Positions 1 to 6,027 of a stretch of DNA of 6,027 nt are shown piece after piece (position 1 is the first letter of the stretch; the number at the start of each line of letters is the position of its first letter). Location of the stretch: positions 1 through 6,027 of the forward strand of contig NZ_DXLG01000097.1 of NCBI RefSeq assembly GCF_019414865.1, given 5' to 3'. The DNA comes from Veillonella sp. Its GTDB lineage: Bacteria > Bacillota > Negativicutes > Veillonellales > Veillonellaceae. A model generated the notes under the pieces. The model saw only the letters and a program-made list of their open reading frames with translations. It did no database searches and had not been told where the DNA came from. The position numbers were made by a program, and so were the translations under genes.

Positions 1-17
1 CTTGTATACAGCCTTGT

Positions 18-44
18 ATTATATGATATTGTTAAAAATTTCAA
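18..44 (-). promoter_or_regulatory. Possible promoter at window edge, for a gene beyond position 1
   Basis: On the minus strand a perfect -10 TATAAT (23→18) lies 15 bp downstream of TTGAAA (44→39), which matches five of six -35 positions. It sits just after the thioredoxin stop codon and would transcribe leftward out of the window. The spacer is short for a sigma-70 promoter and the area is AT-rich, so a chance match is quite possible. Confidence 0.3.
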
Positions 45-55
45 TTATCACTAAA

Positions 56-385
56 TTAGATAACTTCCTTGATTAGAGCCTCAAGCACATCAGCTTTCTT
101 GTAACCTACAAGGGAATCAAGCATTTTGCCATCGCGATAGAATACCATGGATGGAATACCATCGATGTCTTCTTTCAACAAAATGCCACGAAGATTTTTA
201 TCTTCTGCATCAACACTAAAGAACGTTACTTGTCCTTTCAAACGTTCTGCTACAGCTTCTACCTCTGGACGCATAACAGTGCAAGGTTCGCACCAGGCAG
301 CCCAGAAATCAACAATAGCTAAACCTTTAGAGCCAAGTACTTTTTCATCAAATTCTTGTACACTAGTAATCGCTGTAATTGCCAT
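56..385 (-). CDS. trxA: Thioredoxin family protein with atypical CEPC active site
   Basis: A single-domain cytoplasmic thiol-disulfide oxidoreductase of 109 residues, the usual thioredoxin length, with no signal peptide or membrane segment. Seen in the sequence: the motif VDFWAAWCEPC, with buried Asp26, Trp31, redox cysteines Cys32 and Cys35, and the cis-proline Pro78 in GIPSMVFYRDGK. The fold elements follow the normal order, ending in the helix after LVGY. The pair of residues between the cysteines is Glu-Pro instead of the classical Gly-Pro, and Thr36 replaces the usual Lys or Arg; such changes can shift redox potential and partner choice. The family normally reduces disulfides in proteins such as ribonucleotide reductase and peroxiredoxins, using thioredoxin reductase, but no reductase is visible here. 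The ATG is preceded by a good ribosome site, AGGAG, at 6 nt spacing. It lies 58 nt after rnpB and may use a promoter overlapping the rnpB end. Family certain; trxA symbol tentative. Confidence 0.93.
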   Translation of the reverse strand: MAITAITSVQEFDEKVLGSKGLAIVDFWAAWCEPCTVMRPEVEAVAERLKGQVTFFSVDAEDKNLRGILLKEDIDGIPSMVFYRDGKMLDSLVGYKKADVLEALIKEVI

Positions 386-426
386 GAAGTTCTCCTAACA
401 AAGATCTACAATCTTATATACTATAA

Positions 427-454
427 ATTATATCTTAAATATGGAAGCAAGCAA
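427..454 (-). promoter_or_regulatory. Candidate thioredoxin promoter overlapping the rnpB 3' end
   Basis: On the minus strand, TTGCTT (454→449) and a perfect TATAAT (432→427) are separated by 16 bp. Transcription would start near position 420, leaving a leader of about 35 nt before the thioredoxin ATG. The -35 element falls inside the 3' strand of RNase P helix P1. The -10 is convincing; the -35 is only moderate, and the AT-rich spacer offers other alignments. Confidence 0.42.
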
Positions 455-796
455 TCAATAAGCCGAGTTCTGTTCCGCTTGCGCGGTGACGATTATCTTT
501 CTAGGCGTACAGTCGCCTGCACGCTCGAGCGACACAACCCGGAAGGTAGGCGGGACCACCCTTAACCCTTCCCTATTCGGTCTTGCTCCGGATGGGGTTT
601 ACCGAGCCAGCCTGTTACCAAACTGCTGGTGAGCTCTTACCTCACCTTTCCACCCTTACCACTGACGTGGCGGTTTCCTTTTCTATGGCACTTTCCCTAA
701 GGTTACCCTCGCCAGACGTTATCTGGCATCCTGCCCTATGGAGCTCGGACTTTCCTCGAGTCCTATGGACTCGCAACCGTCTTTCATACTTGCTTC
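444..796 (-). ncRNA. rnpB: RNase P RNA, bacterial class A
   Basis: The catalytic RNA of ribonuclease P, which removes 5' leaders from precursor tRNAs together with the RnpA protein. On the minus strand the 5' conserved region I (757→740, core GAGGAAAGTCC) and the 3' conserved region V (473→458, core ACAGAACTCGGCTTAT) are both present; together they form the P4 core. Helix P1 is an 8-bp pairing of GAAGCAAG (796→789) with CTTGCTTC (451→444), which sets the approximate ends and a length of about 353 nt. P3 is a 7-bp hairpin (773–767 with 763–757). The L15 segment GGTAAACCCC (603→594) carries the GGU that pairs with the tRNA CCA end. The CGAGCTCC extension of region I and the GGCAGGATGCC block resemble class A (E. 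coli-like) RNAs rather than the class B form of Bacillus. Ends may be off by a few bases. No clear terminator follows. Confidence 0.95.
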
Positions 797-801
797 AATT
801 C

Positions 802-831
802 AGTTTATCATAGCTAGCCTATTTGTTGCAA
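802..831 (-). promoter_or_regulatory. rnpB promoter
   Basis: On the minus strand, TTGCAA (831→826) and TAAACT (807→802) are 18 bp apart. A start about 6–7 nt past the -10 falls at or next to G796, the first base of RNase P helix P1, so the RNA would need little or no 5' trimming. This positional fit supports the call more than the moderate match to consensus. It occupies the 47-nt gap between the nif3 stop and rnpB. Confidence 0.6.
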
Positions 832-843
832 GAAAATGCAATA

Positions 844-1956
844 TTATAAGAAAAAGAAATCATTCTGTTCTGTAAAAGCTTTCACAGGAACAGATATATC
901 TTTACTAAGTAAATAGTCACGTAAACCGCTAGCAACAATAGATTCTGTGCCAAAATGGCCTGCATCAACTACAAGCAATCCAAGCTCTTTAGCTAATTGT
1001 GCATCATGATATTTCACATCGCCTGTAACATATGCGTCTACATGCAAGCGAGCTGCATCCTTAATAAATTCCGCACCGGCACCAGAACATAGTGCTATGG
1101 ATTGAATTTCTTTAGGCGCTATGCCAGCAAAACGAATATTAGCCTCTGGTAATGCTTCCTGTACCCATTCACGGAATGTATCTAAATCTAAGGCGTTTGG
1201 TAATCTACCAATACGACCTAAATATTGAGTCGCCTCTTTCGGCTCAACTAAGGATAGTACCTCATAGGCGGCCTCTTCGTAAGGATGTGCATCTTTCATC
1301 GCTTCAATGACGTGTTGCAAATGTATACCATCTACCAACGCATTGATTTGTACTTCTGGTACTACTGTCATAGACCCCGCTTCACCAATTACAGGATGAG
1401 AGGTATCATTGCCTACAAAGCGACCTTCACCATGAGCACTAAAACTACAGTATTCATAGTTACCAATACGTCCAGCGCCAGCATTCCCCATTGCAATACG
1501 GACCGCATCAGCAGCATTTTCCGGTACAAAGGTGGTTATCTTATACAATGTATCTTCACCAGTTTTAATAAAGCCTTTAATATCTATAAGACCTAATTGT
1601 TCTGCCAACATATCATTCAAGCCACCAGGTGCTATATCGAGATTTGTATGTGCACTGTAAACGGCAATATTATGTTGAATCAGCTGATTAATCATTCGCC
1701 CTTGTGCCGTATCACAAGACAATTGTTTTAAGCCCTTAAAAATCAACGGGTGATGACTAACAATTAGATTACAGTCATGTTCAATGGCATATGAAATGGC
1801 CTCCGCTGTTACATCTAATGTAGTTAACACGCCTGTAACGATAGCATTTCTATCACCCACCATGAGGCCCACATTATCCCAAGATTCTGCATAAGAACGA
1901 GGGGCCAATTGTTCCATTAAGGTAATAACTTGTTGAACTGTTGTCATAAAGCTCAC
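844..1956 (-). CDS. Nif3/YqfO-like dinuclear metal centre protein
   Basis: Member of the Nif3 (DUF34/YqfO) family, often annotated as a dinuclear metal centre hexameric protein or GTP cyclohydrolase 1 type 2 homolog. The cellular reaction is not settled. At 370 residues it matches the long form with a middle PII/CutA-like domain inserted into the Nif3 fold (roughly residues 135–240). Expected metal ligands are present: His68 and His69 in SHHPLIFKG, Asp107 in AHTNLD, and His334 and Glu338 in GHFGTES. The N-terminal ESWDNVGLMVG segment is also typical. The start is uncertain. GTG at 1956 overlaps the trmK stop as GTGA, suggesting translational coupling; ATG at 1947 gives a 367-residue product that aligns about as well. 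Neither has a strong ribosome site. The trmK–nif3 pairing is conserved in Firmicutes (yqfN–yqfO in Bacillus), but its functional meaning is unclear. The gene is followed after 47 nt by rnpB with no obvious terminator between. Confidence 0.93.
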   Translation of the reverse strand: MSFMTTVQQVITLMEQLAPRSYAESWDNVGLMVGDRNAIVTGVLTTLDVTAEAISYAIEHDCNLIVSHHPLIFKGLKQLSCDTAQGRMINQLIQHNIAVYSAHTNLDIAPGGLNDMLAEQLGLIDIKGFIKTGEDTLYKITTFVPENAADAVRIAMGNAGAGRIGNYEYCSFSAHGEGRFVGNDTSHPVIGEAGSMTVVPEVQINALVDGIHLQHVIEAMKDAHPYEEAAYEVLSLVEPKEATQYLGRIGRLPNALDLDTFREWVQEALPEANIRFAGIAPKEIQSIALCSGAGAEFIKDAARLHVDAYVTGDVKYHDAQLAKELGLLVVDAGHFGTESIVASGLRDYLLSKDISVPVKAFTEQNDFFFL

Positions 1957-2690
1957 TTCTTTCTATCTTCTAAAAGTCCGTGCAGAAATTCTACTTCACG
2001 CTCTAAATCCTTATATTTATCTGTATGGCTCAATTGCTCAGTCATACCGTCTAGTGCACATTGCCGTTGATATATTAAGTACTCAATATATTTCGGCCAA
2101 AGTGATGGTCGTTCCTGTTCTAAAAGAGCACCTACAGACCATAATAACGAATCCTCTGGTAATGATTGATAAACATCTACGTATTCAGCCATGCCCGTAT
2201 ACGCTTCTACCTGATCATTACGCACTGCTAAAAATGCAGTGTATAGCTTTCCTGCATCTTCAACGATGATTTCAAGGACGATAACATAGCCCTTTTGTAC
2301 CATATATTGACGTAATTCTTTTTGTCCATTCTGTGGTTGTAATACGTAGAACTCTAAAAGCTCTGGACCGGCATCTACAATATCGCGCATAAGGTATCCA
2401 CCCATACCACAGCAAATGGCACCATTTAATTCGCCCTTCTCTGTTACCTTTAGACCATCCCCTAATCGACAATCTACTTTAGAAGTTAACCCACAAGATT
2501 GAACATATTCTTTTGCAGATTCTAAAGGTCCTTTATGCACGTCGCCAGCAATAACAAATTCAGCACGATTACGGTTGATAAGTTCTACTGCTAAATATCC
2601 ATGATCAGCACCAATATCAGCTATAGCATGAGCTTTTGGTACGATTGAAAACACCGCCTCTAAGCGATCCATCATAGGTCTAGGTTCCAT
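1953..2690 (-). CDS. trmK: tRNA (adenine(22)-N1)-methyltransferase
   Basis: A SAM-dependent enzyme that puts N1-methyl on adenine 22 in the D-arm of certain tRNAs (for example serine and leucine tRNAs in Bacillus). With the start chosen here it has 245 residues: a Rossmann methyltransferase domain followed by a charged C-terminal helical region (about 195–245) resembling the TrmK coiled coil. Visible motifs are the SAM loop DIGADHGYL (25–33), the acidic GDV at the end of strand 2 (49–51), RLGDGL (75–80), CGMGG (94–98) and the catalytic-region motif LQPQN (117–121). ATG 2690 is preferred because AGAGGA lies just upstream and family members begin shortly before the SAM motif; a longer reading frame to 2771 would run through a terminator and into the tRNA. 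ATG 2675 or 2672 is possible but lacks a ribosome site. The stop overlaps the nif3 start by 4 nt. No separate promoter is evident; expression may depend on read-through from the tRNA. Confidence 0.93.
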   Translation of the reverse strand: MEPRPMMDRLEAVFSIVPKAHAIADIGADHGYLAVELINRNRAEFVIAGDVHKGPLESAKEYVQSCGLTSKVDCRLGDGLKVTEKGELNGAICCGMGGYLMRDIVDAGPELLEFYVLQPQNGQKELRQYMVQKGYVIVLEIIVEDAGKLYTAFLAVRNDQVEAYTGMAEYVDVYQSLPEDSLLWSVGALLEQERPSLWPKYIEYLIYQRQCALDGMTEQLSHTDKYKDLEREVEFLHGLLEDRKK

Positions 2691-2710
2691 AATTCCTCTA
2701 TTATTATATA

Positions 2711-2743
2711 TAAAAATAACCGTCCTTGAATTCTCAAGGACGG
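2711..2743 (-). terminator. Intrinsic terminator between the tRNA gene and trmK
   Basis: A perfect 10-bp stem (CCGTCCTTGA at 2720–2729 with TCAAGGACGG at 2734–2743) and a 4-nt loop. On the minus strand the stem is followed directly by TTATTTTTATA, a U-rich run; on the plus strand no such run follows. It starts 16 nt after the tRNA CCA end and finishes about 10 nt before the trmK ribosome site, so it ends tRNA transcription and probably limits flow into trmK–nif3. Confidence 0.82.
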
Positions 2744-2759
2744 TAGATATCAACATAAT

Positions 2760-2834
2760 TGGTGGGCCCACCTGGGATCGAACCAGGGACCGACCGGTTA
2801 TGAGCCGGTTGCTCTACCCCTGAGCTATAGGCCC
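2760..2834 (-). tRNA. tRNA with CAU anticodon, probably minor tRNA-Ile (Ile2)
   Basis: A complete 75-nt cloverleaf with CCA encoded. Acceptor stem GGGCCTA pairs with TGGGCCC (one G·U), discriminator A73; D-stem GCTC/GAGC with a short 7-nt loop; anticodon stem ACCGG/CCGGT around loop CTCATAA, anticodon CAT; T-stem CCTGG/CCAGG. It is not the initiator: position 1 pairs with 72, and the anticodon stem lacks the three stacked G–C pairs GGG/CCC. Between elongator Met and Ile2, pairs C4–G69 and C5–G68 favour Ile2, since these are known recognition determinants for the lysidine synthetase TilS in E. coli. The acceptor sequence also resembles common Ile-GAU tRNAs. If so, C34 becomes lysidine and the tRNA reads AUA codons. 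Automatic tools may label it Met. Position 22 is G, so it is not a substrate of the neighbouring TrmK. It has its own promoter and terminator. Confidence 0.96.
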
Positions 2835-2856
2835 ACAGTTAGTTTCTAGCTCATTA

Positions 2857-2886
2857 ATTATACCGAATAGGCTAGTACTAAGTCAA
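2857..2886 (-). promoter_or_regulatory. Strong sigma-70 promoter of the tRNA gene
   Basis: On the minus strand, TTGACT (886→881 of the 2.8-kb region, i.e. 2886→2881) and a perfect TATAAT (2862→2857) are separated by 18 bp. Only the last base of the -35 departs from consensus. The predicted start near 2850 gives a 5' leader of about 16 nt before the mature tRNA, to be removed by RNase P. It lies downstream of the rpoD terminator, making the tRNA a separate transcription unit. Confidence 0.85.
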
Positions 2887-2962
2887 GGCACACCGTATTT
2901 CTATAACTGTTTCATGAGCTATATTTTGCCATATTTTCTGCAGTAGAGAACGGGCATAGACA

Positions 2963-3020
2963 GTAATATAACACAAAAGGGCTGTAACACAGTGCTAGAA
3001 AACACTGCATTACAACCCTT
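2963..3020 (-). terminator. Intrinsic terminator of the dnaG–rpoD unit
   Basis: A long hairpin just past the rpoD stop, with arms 3003–3020 and 2977–2994 and an 8-nt loop. Read on the minus strand, all 18 positions pair, 15 as Watson–Crick and three as G·U. On the plus strand those three would be A·C mismatches, so the structure is built for the minus-strand RNA. TTTTGTGTTATATT follows the descending arm. Confidence 0.88.
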
Positions 3021-3035
3021 AAGAGATTCAACATC

Positions 3036-4199
3036 TTATAAGAAGTCTTTAATTTTATCGCGTTTACCACGATTGCGCAATTTAGTAAGCGCTTTGCCTT
3101 CTATTTGACGAATGCGTTCACGAGTTACATTGAAATGTTGACCTACTTCTTCCAATGTACGAGGTTTGCCGTCCTTCAAACCAAAGCGCAAAATCAATAC
3201 TTGTTGCTCACGGTCAGTTAAGCATGTAAATACATCTTCAATTTGTTCTTGTAATAAGATGTAGCTAGCTGCATCGTCTGGAGCAATAGCATCTTGGTCC
3301 TCAATAAAGTCTCCCAAGTGAGAGTCTTCCTCTTCACCAATTGGAGTTTCCAAGGATACTGGTTCTTGTGCGATTTTTTGAATTTCACGCACGCGCTCTA
3401 CCGTAATGCCCATACCTTCTGCGATTTCTTCTGGTAATGGTTCACGACCTTTATCTTGCAATAATTGTCGGGAAATACGAATCAATTTATTGATTGTTTC
3501 TACCATATGTACAGGAATACGAATCGTACGAGCTTGATCCGCAATAGCACGAGTAATAGCTTGACGAATCCACCATGTTGCATATGTGGAGAATTTATAA
3601 CCCTTTGTATAATCGAACTTATCTACAGCTTTAATAAGACCCAAGTTACCTTCTTGAATCAAATCCAAGAATAACATGCCGCGACCTACATAACGTTTTG
3701 CAATACTTACAACTAAGCGCAAGTTCGCATCTACCAATTTTTTCTTAGCCTTTTTGGCAAGTTGAATATCTTTATATGTAGCATCTTCTGCTGCGCCAGC
3801 CTCAATTTGCTTTGCTAAAACGATTTCTTCATCTGCAGAAAGCAATGGGACACGACCAATTTCCTTGAGATACATACGTACAGGATCATCAATGTTAACA
3901 CCAGAGTCTACACTTAAATCGATGGAGATATTCTTTTCATTAGAAGTATCTTCTTCATCCTCTTCTTCTGGTTCTATTGGATTAGCGTCCGCATCCTCAC
4001 TGTCGATATCAGCCACTACTTCAATATTTAATTTACCAAATGTAGTATAAATATCGTCTAATTGTTCCGCAGTAAGTTCAGTTTGCTCATGAAGAGCATC
4101 TGAAATCTCTGATTGTGTCAACACGCCGGTTTTCCGGCCTTTTTCAAGAAGTTGTTCTACAATCTCCTCTACTTGACTTTTTTGTACTTTCTTAGCCAC
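3036..4199 (-). CDS. rpoD: RNA polymerase primary sigma factor (sigma-70/SigA)
   Basis: The housekeeping sigma subunit, which brings RNA polymerase to -10/-35 promoters and helps melt them. At 387 residues it is close to the short Firmicute SigA form, without the large insert of E. coli RpoD. Order seen: a region 1.1-like N-terminal domain (about 1–65), a very acidic linker (66–90), region 1.2 (about 101–136, DDPVRMYLKEIG), region 2 (about 158–230, with NLRLVVSIAKRYVGRG, the DLIQEGNLGLIKAVDKFD core-binding part, and YKFSTYATWWIRQAI for -10 recognition and melting), region 3 (about 231–315) and region 4 (about 325–387, with the helix-turn-helix TLEEVGQHFNVTRERIRQIE for the -35). The start is GTG, with AAGGAG at 7 nt spacing. 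It follows dnaG by 23 nt on the same strand, the classic operon partner, and is closed by a terminator. The promoters in this window fit its expected consensus. Identification is firm. Confidence 0.98.
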   Translation of the reverse strand: MAKKVQKSQVEEIVEQLLEKGRKTGVLTQSEISDALHEQTELTAEQLDDIYTTFGKLNIEVVADIDSEDADANPIEPEEEDEEDTSNEKNISIDLSVDSGVNIDDPVRMYLKEIGRVPLLSADEEIVLAKQIEAGAAEDATYKDIQLAKKAKKKLVDANLRLVVSIAKRYVGRGMLFLDLIQEGNLGLIKAVDKFDYTKGYKFSTYATWWIRQAITRAIADQARTIRIPVHMVETINKLIRISRQLLQDKGREPLPEEIAEGMGITVERVREIQKIAQEPVSLETPIGEEEDSHLGDFIEDQDAIAPDDAASYILLQEQIEDVFTCLTDREQQVLILRFGLKDGKPRTLEEVGQHFNVTRERIRQIEGKALTKLRNRGKRDKIKDFL

Positions 4200-4222
4200 A
4201 GCGCTCTCCTTCTTACATTATA

Positions 4223-5995
4223 TTACTTAGACCATTCTCTAATTAAGTTCTGTATTTCCTGACACTTATGTAATTCGCTAATAAATGTCGAATCTCCTGC
4301 CCGTTTTAATTGATCCGCCATAATTGAATGCGCTTTATACTGTTCACGCAATGAATGAAGCCTTATCTTGCGGATTAATCCAGGCACTTGTACCTTATAT
4401 TCATCGTCACTCATAACAACCAATCTAGAGTAAATATCATACTCCGATGAGGATAAAATAGATTGAATGGCAGTATCATCTAGACGACCTTCTTGTTTAA
4501 ATAAGGTGAATATCTTTTCTATTATACCTCGATATTCAATTTTTTCAAAGTCTTCTAATGGCAAATAGCTCATCATATGTTGTAACACTTCACCATCTGT
4601 AAAGGCTAAGGACAATAATTTTTCTGCATCACCTTTAGGTAAATCCTGTGTTGGCAACGGTGCAGACGCAGTATCAACCAATTCAATTTGTCCTTTTTTT
4701 ACATAGTCTCTGAAATATCTAAAAATACTACTATTATCAAGCCATAGTGGTAATGCCAATGTCTTTAGAGCATCATCCCGTTGTGTTTGACTATCTATAT
4801 TAGCAATATATGGGAATACATCAGCCATAACAGCTTGCTTCCCTTCCGTATTATTTGTGTCATGTTTAATTAAGGACTCACTTAATAAATAATCAAGAGG
4901 CTTAACCGCTTTAGCTACTAAATCTTTAAATGCTTGTCCTCCATGATTACGTACATAATCATCTGGATCCTTACCATCTGGCATAGCCAGAACACGCACC
5001 TTAAAGTCCGTATTTTGTAATAATTCTATAGCCCTAGCTGCTGCTTGACGACCTGCACCATCCATATCATAGGCCAGCACAATTTCATCAGCCTGCCTCA
5101 TTAATATATGACCATGATCTCGTGTATAAGCCGTCCCCAAGGATGCTACTACATTAGTAACACCATGGTTATGAGCAGATATAACGTCCATATACCCTTC
5201 CACAAGGATAGCCTGCCGCTCTTGACGAATAGATTTATAAGCCTTATCAAAGGCAAATAATAGTTTTCCCTTTTCAAAAATGGCTGATTCTGGTGAGTTT
5301 AAATATTTTGGCGTGCTGTCATCCATAACACGACCACCAAAGGCAACTACACGACCTTTACCATCCATAATAGGAAACATAATTCGGTTTCTAAAGAAAT
5401 CGTAAAACTGTCCCTTTTGGTTTTTACGTACCAAATTCAACTCCAAGAGAATAGAATCATCGATACCACGTTCGTGAAAGGCGCGATACAACTTGTCCCA
5501 ACCATCTGGAGCAAAGCCTAATTTGAATTTTTCAATCGTATCTTTTGTAAGGCCCCGTTTTTTTAAGTAATCAAAGCCCACCTTACCAATCGATGTTTGA
5601 GTAAGGCAGTTATGGAAAAATGTAGCCGCTAATTCTGACGCTTCATATAGTTTTTTTCGTCGTTCATCTCGAGCTCGTTGTTCTGGTGAAAGTTTTGCCT
5701 CCGGCAAGGGAATATTAGCACGATTAGCAAGCCGCTCTAGAACCTCTACAAAGCTTAAATGCTCTAGTTCCATGAGGAATTTAATGACATTCCCCGATGC
5801 ATGACAGCCAAAACAATAATAAAAGCCCTTTTCAGGGGCAACACTAAAGGACGGCGTCTTTTCATTATGAAATGGACAACAACCCCAATAGTTCTTGCCC
5901 CGTTTCTTTAAAGCTATATGCTCGGATATGACCGATACAATGTCATTGGCATCTTTTATCTGCTCAATTAATTCATTTTCAAAATACCGACTCAT
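4223..5995 (-). CDS. dnaG: DNA primase
   Basis: Makes the short RNA primers for chromosome replication, working with the replicative helicase at the fork. At 590 residues it has normal DnaG length and domain order. The N-terminal CHC2 zinc-binding domain (1–100) has ligands Cys40, His43, Cys61 and Cys64 in CPFHNEKTPSF and YYCFGC. The catalytic core follows (about 115–370), with FRNRIMFPI and VVAFGGR (residues 201–222). The TOPRIM part has the catalytic Glu266 in VEGYMD and the metal-binding Asp310/Asp312 in YDMDGAG. A C-terminal helicase-interaction domain lies at about 455–590. The TOPRIM surround has small variants (GTAYT, DMDGAG) but all catalytic residues are kept. ATG is preceded by an excellent ribosome site, AAAGGAGGT, about 6 nt away. 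The gene is complete within the window; its promoter probably lies beyond 6027. It is followed after 23 nt by rpoD, and rpsU is not visible upstream. Confidence 0.98.
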   Translation of the reverse strand: MSRYFENELIEQIKDANDIVSVISEHIALKKRGKNYWGCCPFHNEKTPSFSVAPEKGFYYCFGCHASGNVIKFLMELEHLSFVEVLERLANRANIPLPEAKLSPEQRARDERRKKLYEASELAATFFHNCLTQTSIGKVGFDYLKKRGLTKDTIEKFKLGFAPDGWDKLYRAFHERGIDDSILLELNLVRKNQKGQFYDFFRNRIMFPIMDGKGRVVAFGGRVMDDSTPKYLNSPESAIFEKGKLLFAFDKAYKSIRQERQAILVEGYMDVISAHNHGVTNVVASLGTAYTRDHGHILMRQADEIVLAYDMDGAGRQAAARAIELLQNTDFKVRVLAMPDGKDPDDYVRNHGGQAFKDLVAKAVKPLDYLLSESLIKHDTNNTEGKQAVMADVFPYIANIDSQTQRDDALKTLALPLWLDNSSIFRYFRDYVKKGQIELVDTASAPLPTQDLPKGDAEKLLSLAFTDGEVLQHMMSYLPLEDFEKIEYRGIIEKIFTLFKQEGRLDDTAIQSILSSSEYDIYSRLVVMSDDEYKVQVPGLIRKIRLHSLREQYKAHSIMADQLKRAGDSTFISELHKCQEIQNLIREWSK

Positions 5996-6027
5996 AACCG
6001 AACCTCCTTTAGACCCATATATAATAT

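Noticed and set aside
24..50. Inverted repeat after the thioredoxin stop (TGATATTG with CAATTATCA) as its terminator.
   Set aside because: The stem is only A/T-rich, has a bulge and a 10-nt loop, and no U-run follows; too weak to call.
401..415. AAGAT/ATCTT hairpin between rnpB and the thioredoxin gene as an rnpB terminator.
   Set aside because: A 5-bp AT-rich stem without a proper U-tract, 29 nt after the RNA end; chance is the simpler explanation.
583..813. Plus-strand open frames over 356–565 and 583–813.
   Set aside because: They run antisense through the structured RNase P RNA, with no family resemblance; the open frames are a by-product of that sequence.
1285..1596. Plus-strand open frames opposite nif3, trmK and rpoD (1285–1596, 2054–2269, 3465–3674, 3865–4050), and the minus-strand frame 2272–2472.
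   Set aside because: All lie wholly inside well-identified genes, have low-complexity or unlikely protein sequence and no ribosome sites that I can see.
2691..2771. Upstream extension of the trmK reading frame to an ATG at 2771, giving a 272-residue protein.
   Set aside because: The extra 27 codons cross the terminator hairpin and enter the tRNA gene, and do not resemble the TrmK N-terminus; ATG 2690 has a ribosome site.
2921..2940. Near-tandem repeat of ATATTTT upstream of the tRNA promoter.
   Set aside because: Two short AT-rich units are expected by chance in this base composition and no known element matches.
1..6027. A hidden new system such as a defence island, toxin–antitoxin pair, mobile element, riboswitch or CRISPR array.
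   Set aside because: Nearly all sequence is accounted for by conserved housekeeping genes and their control signals; no gap above about 200 nt is left unexplained, and no repeats, direct flanking duplications or atypical composition were seen.

Overview
The window reads as a housekeeping segment of a low-to-moderate GC bacterial chromosome. The gene families, the dnaG–rpoD–trmK–nif3 order (comparable to dnaG–sigA–yqfN–yqfO in Bacillus) and the A-class form of the RNase P RNA together suggest a Firmicute of the Negativicutes, most likely Veillonella or a close relative. The genus is inferred from general likeness, not from a database search. Every gene I can support lies on the minus strand, so transcription runs from high to low coordinates.

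In the direction of transcription: dnaG (5995→4223, DNA primase) is followed after 24 nt by rpoD (4199→3036, primary sigma factor, GTG start). This is a core of the macromolecular-synthesis operon without an rpsU upstream in view, and it closes with a long intrinsic terminator (3020→2963). A separate near-consensus promoter (2886→2857) drives a CAU-anticodon tRNA (2834→2760), probably the minor isoleucine tRNA rather than methionine. A second intrinsic terminator (2743→2711) lies between this tRNA and trmK (2690→1953, tRNA A22 methyltransferase). trmK overlaps nif3 (1956→844, Nif3/YqfO dinuclear-metal protein) by 4 nt.

After nif3 comes rnpB (796→444, A-class RNase P RNA) with its own promoter placed to start at the base of helix P1. 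Then comes a small thioredoxin (385→56) with an atypical WCEPC active site. A possible promoter at the low-coordinate edge would serve a gene outside the window.

The genes share one theme, core information processing: replication priming, promoter recognition, tRNA supply, tRNA modification and tRNA 5' maturation, with a redox protein at the end. I see no mobile element, CRISPR array, defence cassette or convincing new system. The points worth a second look are small: the tRNA identity, the terminator in front of trmK, the thioredoxin active site, the A-class RNase P RNA, and the overlapping control signals around rnpB.
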